The notes under the pieces are model-generated. The model did no database searches, was not told the DNA's origin, and saw only the letters and a program-made list of their open reading frames with translations. From the NCBI GenBank assembly GCA_945643635.1, contig CALZFC010000019.1:1102501-1166500 (forward strand): 64,000 bases of DNA. The letters run 5' to 3'. Source of the stretch: Allodiplogaster sudhausi. Lineage: Eukaryota; Nematoda; Chromadorea; Rhabditida; Diplogasteridae. Made by a program: the position numbers and the translations under genes. The number at the start of each line of letters is the position of its first letter. Position 1 is the stretch's first letter. This document shows, one piece after another, positions 54,244 through 64,000 of this stretch.

Positions 54244-54377
54244 TCGCTCTCCTCTCATCTCTTCCCCTCTTTCTCTCTTTCCCGCTTTTCTCTCTCTCTC
54301 TTTCTCTCTCTCGCTCTCCTCTCATCTCTTCCCCTCTTTCTCTCTTTCCCGCTTTTCTCTCTCTCTCTTTCTCTCTC
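54244..54377. repeat. 67 bp tandem duplication inside CT-rich DNA
   Basis: Two identical copies, period 67, of a unit beginning TCGCTCTCCTCTCATCTCTT, within a CT-rich block. Confidence 0.85.
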
Positions 54378-55577
54378 TCGCTCTCTCCTTTATCTCATCC
54401 AATACTCTATACAGATCGATCTCTCTCAAGAGATATTCAACGCTTCCTGATAATGCCGGTTCTAGGAGGAATTTATCGTGAGTTATGATCTTCTATGTAT
54501 TTCAAAGGCGACACCTTGAAGAAGTAGATTCTCATTGAATAACAGCAAGTCAAATCTGCTTCCAGCTGGCTAAATGTTTCCAATTTAATGGGTAAACAAT
54601 GAGCTTTAAAAAATTGGAAACGCCCAGATGTTTATAAATATACCGCTCTAGTTGGTAAAAAAAAACAAGAACTGAAGGTTAGCAAGATCAATCAAATCAA
54701 AGAAAAAAAGAAGAAAAAGAAAAAAAAGACAAATCGAGTATGATATGACGGGCGGTGATTGAAACAGTTCATACAAAATGGTAAGAAATAGCAGAAAGAA
54801 GTAGACGAGTAGGCCAGACTAAAGAGGGATTACGGGAAGGAGAGTCGTGAAGAGACCGAGGAAAGCAAAGAATCCAAGTCAACAGTTCAAGCTCTTCTTT
54901 ACTTCTTTTCGTGAGTTGCATACTGTCTGAAGGGGAGAGAAAAGACGATGATGAGATAGAGAGCGAGAGCAAGAGAGAGAAAGAGCGCTGGAGTGAGAGA
55001 GAGAGAGAGAGAGAAAGAGAGAGTGCAAGAGAGAGAGAGAGAGAGAGAAAGAGTGCTGGGGAGAGAGAGAGAAAGAGGAGAGCGCGCGACCACTCGAGAT
55101 TCACATACATATGTAAGAATGTCCACAACAACGTATCCTCACACCTCTTACAACAATCCTTCAGTTTTTGAGAAAAAGAGAATGAATTGGCCAAATTTTT
55201 CTCAAAATTGATGCCTCGGCCAACAACAGCGAATTTCTTGCGCTATCAGCAGAAAAAAATGGAAAGAATATTCATAAAGATTCGAAGATTTTGCCTTTAA
55301 TATAAAGATTCGCTATTTTCAATTCTCTTTTCTTCTTTCTTTTTGATATCAATATATTCATAAAGTAGGAGCGAAATGAGAAGGAACATCGTTAACAGGG
55401 TACTCGTGTTCTAATGCGCCAAAATGAGTAATCGAAACCCATTACAAGAGATGAGAGCAATCGGCAGCTGATAAGCGTGACTAGTGGCGATTGTCATTGT
55501 TAGAAAGAAATGCGCACCGAGAAGGGAGAGATGGCAGAGAAAAAGATAGAAAGAATGATAGAGAGAGGCAGAGAGCA

Positions 55578-55599
55578 AAGAGAGAGACAGAGAGAGAAA

Positions 55600-55642
<43 letters not shown>
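55578..55642. repeat. (GA)n microsatellite
   Basis: GA array, the last 40 bp uninterrupted, in gene-free DNA. Confidence 0.85.
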
Positions 55643-55645
<3 letters not shown>

Positions 55646-56356
55646 ATGGGGCATTAGAGTATGTGTGTCTGAAGAACTACATACATATGAGTGTGTGACA
55701 GATAGAAAGACATGTGTATTGCAAAGAGAAAAGGGCACTGTGAGGGGTGGAGAGATTGCAGAAATTGATAATGGGAAAGAAATGATGATGAGGAAAGAAA
55801 AAATGGAACGAGAAGAATAAGAAAAGAGAGTAGAGAAAAATAGGAAGACGGGGTGAATTGCGTATTAAAAGATGATGAAAAGGAAGGAAGGGATCATGAG
55901 GGAGAATAGCTGCCGATGAAAGGAAGTGAAACTTGCTAAAAGCATAAATGCTAGCTACTGAGTGGCCTTCACGGTGTCTTTGAAAACAAAGCAAACTATA
56001 ATAAGAAAACCTTCTGCGAAATCTTCTGCTATGAAGAGGAACATCGAGAAATGTTGACAATCAGCTGGAAACGAATTGCAAGTACATCATGAGAATATTG
56101 TTGAAAAAAGAGAAAGCATTTACATATGTCTTTCTATCCTTAATTCGTCTCAGATCAAAGGAAGGAAGAATGAAACTCCCTCTGTTATCCCTCTGTTATA
56201 ATTTGAATGTTCACAACAAAATATTTTGGGCTCCCGAGTGTCGTTTTTGTGCTCCACGCGTTACTTTCTGTTCTTCGGACACATGGATCCTAGTCAGCCT
56301 GACAACTCTCGTTGACTCTGGCTAACACTCGCTATCACTGGAACAGAACATGAGAG

Positions 56357-56399
<43 letters not shown>

Positions 56400-56562
56400 C
56401 AAAGAGTGAAGCCGCCAAGTGGCTGTTATCTATCCGAAGGCAAAGTCTAGCAGGCTTCAGGCAAATACAGACTACAAGAATACATGTCCATTCACACGCC
56501 CTCTCAAAAGTATTTAAGATGTTTCAGAATTGTGTGTTATCTCTACTGAGAGTCATCCCTAA

Positions 56563-58690
56563 ATGAAGGCACTCTTCGGTTCTGCTCTTCTTCTCTTTTC
56601 ATTGACCCCTTTGCTTTTCTTGCTCACCATCAGCACTCTCCAGAATGGAGGACGAAGAGATGACGAGATCTTCATGAGCACGGTCAGATTATTTCTACCG
56701 TATCCTATTTCTTTACTCCTTAATACTAGATATAAAAATGAATGTTTCTTCAGTCCGAAATGATTCGCCGCTGGAATTACAAACTCGAGACACACGAAGT
56801 TGTCACCGAAGATGAGTATGTTCTCGAGATGTACCGTATTCCTCACGGTCTCTCTGCCAACGACCATGACTGATCGAAAAGACGGTCCGTCGTCGTCTTC
56901 CTTCACGGGCTCACGTGCAGCAGCACAATGTTCGTCTTCAACACGCCGGAGACGTCGCCGGGTTTGTAGCAGCGAGCACATTCTTCATATTATTTAAGAA
57001 CATATTTTTTACTAATATTACTTAAAATAATGAAAATATCTAAAGACGATATTTAGCCTTCGTATTCGCGGATGCTGGCTTCGATGTCTTCCTGCCGAAC
57101 ATGCGCGGCAACGCGTACAGCCGCAGACACCGGCAATTCGATGCAAGCAGCAGCGACTTCTGGAACTTCTCGTAAGTTATAAGGCAACATTGTTGTTTCT
57201 CCAAGAGGGACAAGATTGTTCAGCTGGAGTGACATTGCTGAGAAGGATGTCCCGTCGATTGTCGAGGCTGCACTCAATATTTCTGGAGCTGAGGAAGTCT
57301 ACCTTGTTGGCCATTCTCAGGTACATACATATGTACATGCAATACGCAGGATTACGAACAGCTGTCCATACATGAAACAAGAGTAAACATTCAGTAAATA
57401 ACACTAAAGATAAAACCCTTCTAGACAATCTGAATATTTCTGTTCAGGGAGGCCTTGTAGCGTACACGGCGTTTGCGCATCGCCCTCGTATGTGTAAGTT
57501 TGCTTTCATTTATAATTGAATAACAGAAGTTTAAGATATACATATTAATATGTCTTTATTTAGGTGAAGCAGCTGCATACGTGGGGCGGCATTTCGTCGA
57601 CGGTTTCTCAGATCGGCGGCGTTGTCGGCAGCATCACGAGGGCGCTCAAGCCATACGAACACCACATTTATGTCAGTCTCATTTTAATGTAGATCAAATG
57701 GAAAACAATATTAGCCTTCCTCCGACCTTTTCATTGTTTTCATATGTAATTTGTGTTTGATTATGAAATAACCAGTTGTTTCCAGCCCGTTCTTCGTCTC
57801 TTCGACTCCTTCGAGTGGGCGCCCCTGGACAACTGGCGCGCCTCAACCATGCTCACTCTCTGTCACCGCATCTTTCTCCTGAGGTTCATATCATTTCCGC
57901 TATAAGTCAAGCCAAAATGTTGAAATAAGCCTGAATATCGTTGCAGGAGTGCAACGATGCGGTGGCTGCCACAATGGGTCCGCTCGACTACGAATTTATG
58001 AACATGGCAAGTTGCTACAATTATTATTGATTTCCATATCATTTATGCGCGAAAGCTGCAGCAGCCATAATGGATTGGCCTTTCCAGACTCGCTTTCCGG
58101 TGTACGCGTCTCATTTCCAAGCCGGCACCTCCTACCGCAACATGCTGCATTGGCTGCAACTCGTCTGGGGCGGATACGCTGCCCGATTCGACTACGGTAG
58201 CCAAGAGGAGAATCTGCTGCATTACGGAATGGTCAGCGGGCCGATTTCTTTTGTCTTTTTCTCACCTTCGGAGACAATCGTTTATCAGTAATTCTGATGC
58301 CAATGCATACATGATAGATAACCGGTATGAATGCGCATGTTAATTGCAGCCGAAGCCGCCTGCGTACAACTTCAGTCTGATAGAAGGCACTGAACTCTTC
58401 GTCTTCTACGGTGGAAACGACGTCCTCGCGACCAGAGAAGACATCGTTGACTCTTTTCTGCCACAACTCAGAACTGACGTCGTCAAGGTTCACTTTTGGT
58501 TCTTCTTCAACTTACCCATAACATTTTTAGTTAATGTCAAGTCACACTTCGTTGTCTTCTGCTTCTGACCAAATGAATATTTCCATTCAGCTTGTCCTTC
58601 AATCATTTCGACTTCATCGTTTCTCTACAGGCACCCGCCCTTCTCTACCGTCCAATGATTCGAGAAATGTTGAGAGCCCACACAATATAA
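56563..58690 (+). CDS. Acid lipase family protein B, apparently disrupted
   Basis: Second member of the same lipase family, 4.2 kb downstream of lipase A on the same strand. Exons: 56563-56682, 56754-56961, 57057-57171, 57224-57320, 57448-57493, 57564-57671, 57788-57883, 57947-58006, 58088-58231, 58350-58487, 58591-58690. Three exons have exactly the lengths of their counterparts in lipase A (115, 60 and 144 nt). Signal peptide LFGSALLLFSLTPLLFLLT; FLHGLTCSS; nucleophile in VGHSQGG; PAGTS-type QAGTSYRNMLHW; acid in GGNDVLA; His in FNHFDF. One GC donor (ATG|GCAAGT after 58006). Damage: TGA in frame at 56871-56873, and phase or frame conflicts at the 57493/57564 junction, inside or after 57788-57883, and before the last exon. 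The first fits loss of one G from an AAG|GTTTGC donor. Either a young pseudogene or base-level errors; the triad and most splice sites are intact. Confidence 0.75.
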
Positions 58691-59295
58691 TAAATTTAAA
58701 GTTTTAAATTATGTTTCACCCTATGTACATTTATAGTGTAGCTGATGGTAGGAATTTGTTTATTATTTGTGGATCAATAGAATTAGGCGAGAATCAGAGT
58801 CTTTCGTTCAGCATGTTCAACTGCTGCCATTTATGTTCGATCTCCTCTATTTCGTTTCGATCTCATATTTAACTTTCTCAATTGTAATATAAAGGCAATA
58901 TATGAAGAACGTTCACTCATTTTAAAGACTGACCACTTTCAATCTAATAAAATCGCGCCATCTTTAATTATCAATACGTCATTCCTTTACTCCATTTTCG
59001 TATACATCTCACGTCAAAGTAAACGCGTTGAAGAATCCGGAACTACGGCTTTGTAAATTCGCTCAACACTATTCTCAAGGGCAAATTAGTGCTTCAAGAA
59101 GTCTCAGAGGGAAGAGGGAGAGATGAGAAGGCAGGAGAATCTCACCAACTCAGGGGTGAGAGGAAGGGGAGCGAGTAGGGCACAAGAGGAGCGGAGAGAG
59201 GAATCGTGGGAACGATCAAGCAGCATCGAGAAGATTAATTTAATTGAGATTCCCCTTTTTTCATTCTCTGTATCTCTATCTCTTTCCCTCCCTCC

Positions 59296-59335
<40 letters not shown>

Positions 59336-59750
59336 AATCTCTATTTCCTTTTTCACTTTGTTTCGTCATTCTCTATTATCGTTATCAACACTCTGCTTGC
59401 TGCCCGTTCAACCGTCCTTTGCTGTTCGCTTTTTCTTATTAATCTACAATGCAACAACACTAAACTTTTTCATACATTTAAAAGTAATATTCAATTCTCT
59501 TGAACCCAATAAATAATGTGAACTGTTCAAAGTAAATCAGCTAAGTATATAATTTTGTTCCATATATCCTCGCGTCGCTGTCATTGTCTGTCTGTTTCAA
59601 TTAGATTCTAAACTTTAAACAACTCTATTTGTTCTCATGCCACTTGATCTCCATCCTGAAGTGTTGGGATTTCTGACGTTGCTTGAAGAACAAAAAAAAA
59701 GAGATTTTTAAACGATTATTTATCTTTTTTGATTTTGGTATGGCAATGTT
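58691..59750. other. Convergent 3' flank between lipase B and PEX6
   Basis: AATAAA at about 58689 fits the lipase B 3' end. A (CT)n microsatellite lies at 59299-59332. No coding frame is credible; the 3' UTR of PEX6 should occupy the right end. Confidence 0.5.
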
Positions 59751-63332
<3,582 letters not shown>

Positions 63333-64000
63333 CTGAGAACAGAGGATGGGCAGGAGCAGGCAGATTCATCGCTCTACCATGACAGTGATGATCTTCTTGG
63401 TTGCTTGATCCTTTCGAACAGTGAGATTGAAGAAGTCGGAGGCAGAAATTCGGCATTCGTTGAGGGAGTACAAGGAAGGGTCTGGATAGACGCGGAAAAT
63501 GCGAGTGACGACAGAAGGCGGCAGCGGCGACTGGCAATAACGACTTCATATGTACTTTTACTAAGAGAATAACAACAGTTGCATCTCTTTTATGATTCTC
63601 TCGTCTGCTACGATAAGGACAAAAAAGAGGTTGACTAATAAATAGCATAAGAAGAAAGCGAACGCTGGTCGTCCCGCCTTGCTGATTTGTAGCCGACTCA
63701 ATATCAAGGCGCAATTGCACACGAGTCGGAGCACCTTCAGATTACCATCAGAAAACAGAAAGAGGTGAGAGACAGAAAGAGAGATAGAGAGACGGAGAGA
63801 GAAAGAGAGAGAAAGAGAGAGATACAGAGAGAGAGAGAGAGTAATAAGGAATGAGGCAGAGAGAAAACAAGAGATTAAGTTCACAAACTAACCAGGTGAG
63901 ATGCCGTATCGAAGAGCGATCAGAGGATGAACGTTCAATGTTCTACAAGAAATGTTTTTGACTTTGCTAGGCTAGGCAAGCGCATATCACCATAATATCG
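63333..64000 (-). other. prx-6: Probable upstream exons of PEX6 and a GA repeat
   Basis: Minus-strand frames at about 63650-63730 (QLRLDIESATNQQGG) and 63900-63950 (NVHPLIALRYGISPG, ending at an apparent donor) look like coding exons of the PEX6 N-terminal region, but I could not link them in phase. A (GA)n microsatellite lies between them at 63765-63842. The gene's start is probably beyond the window. Confidence 0.4.

Larger units (their letters stand above)
52329..56562. other. 4.2 kb between the two lipases, no recognised gene
   Basis: Filled with GA/CT low-complexity DNA: about 53180-53450 (GA), 53640-53735 (CT), 54240-54390 (CT with a tandem repeat), 54955-55085 (GA), 55560-55645 (GA) and 56358-56398 (GA). 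Open frames here are compositional artefacts. No structured RNA was seen. Confidence 0.5.

Noticed and set aside
56871..56873. Selenocysteine at the lipase TGA codons
   Set aside because: Lipases of this family have no Cys or Sec at these positions, and nematodes use very few selenoproteins. Kept only as a low-probability option under the TGA finding.

Overview
The window is nuclear DNA of an animal, almost certainly a nematode. Every gene I could assemble has many small exons and mostly short introns ending in TTTYAG-like acceptors. Two genes begin within about 15 nt of an acceptor with no exon visible before it, as expected for spliced-leader trans-splicing. The predicted SNAP-25 follows worm RIC-4 almost residue for residue, and the Akt gene carries the alternative kinase-domain exon pair known from C. 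elegans akt-1. I cannot name the species. Much of the DNA between exons is (GA)n/(CT)n low-complexity sequence, so long open frames rich in Ser/Leu or Arg/Glu are artefacts.

Layout. 1-6.9 kb: gene-poor, with one tyrosine-recombinase transposon remnant (minus). 7.0-13.3 kb: Akt/PKB kinase (plus) with two mutually exclusive exons. 14.9-22.0 kb: SNAP-25/RIC-4 SNARE (minus) with two alternative first exons about 5 kb apart. 22-28.4 kb: no gene recognised, dense simple repeats. 28.4-30.0 kb: a worm-type tau-tubulin-kinase-like kinase (minus), divergent from a legumain protease at 30.5-33.9 kb (plus), which has a 500 bp tetranucleotide array in an intron. 34.3-35.0 and 38.0-38.8 kb: two small single-pass membrane proteins (minus) that share an architecture and a cytoplasmic PPPPY motif; a perfect 30 bp hairpin lies between them. 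44.7-46.0 kb: an unrecognised multi-exon gene (plus). 46.4-58.7 kb: a lipase neighbourhood with a decayed lipase (minus) and two acid-lipase-family genes (plus), both with an in-frame TGA. Between them lie a 125-residue tail-anchored protein and a 40-codon ORF (minus). 59.75 kb to the end: PEX6, the peroxisomal AAA+ ATPase (minus), whose 5' end is probably outside the window.

No operon linking functions is evident. Akt, SNAP-25, legumain, lipases and PEX6 are unrelated housekeeping, neuronal and lysosomal genes. The most unusual features are about seven GC-AG introns in five genes, one supported by comparing the two lipases; the PPPPY membrane-protein pair; the damaged lipase cluster; and a PEX6 D1 Walker A motif with arginine in place of lysine. 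All gene models are hand-built from translated frames, intron phase and remembered family sequences; no alignment or database was run.
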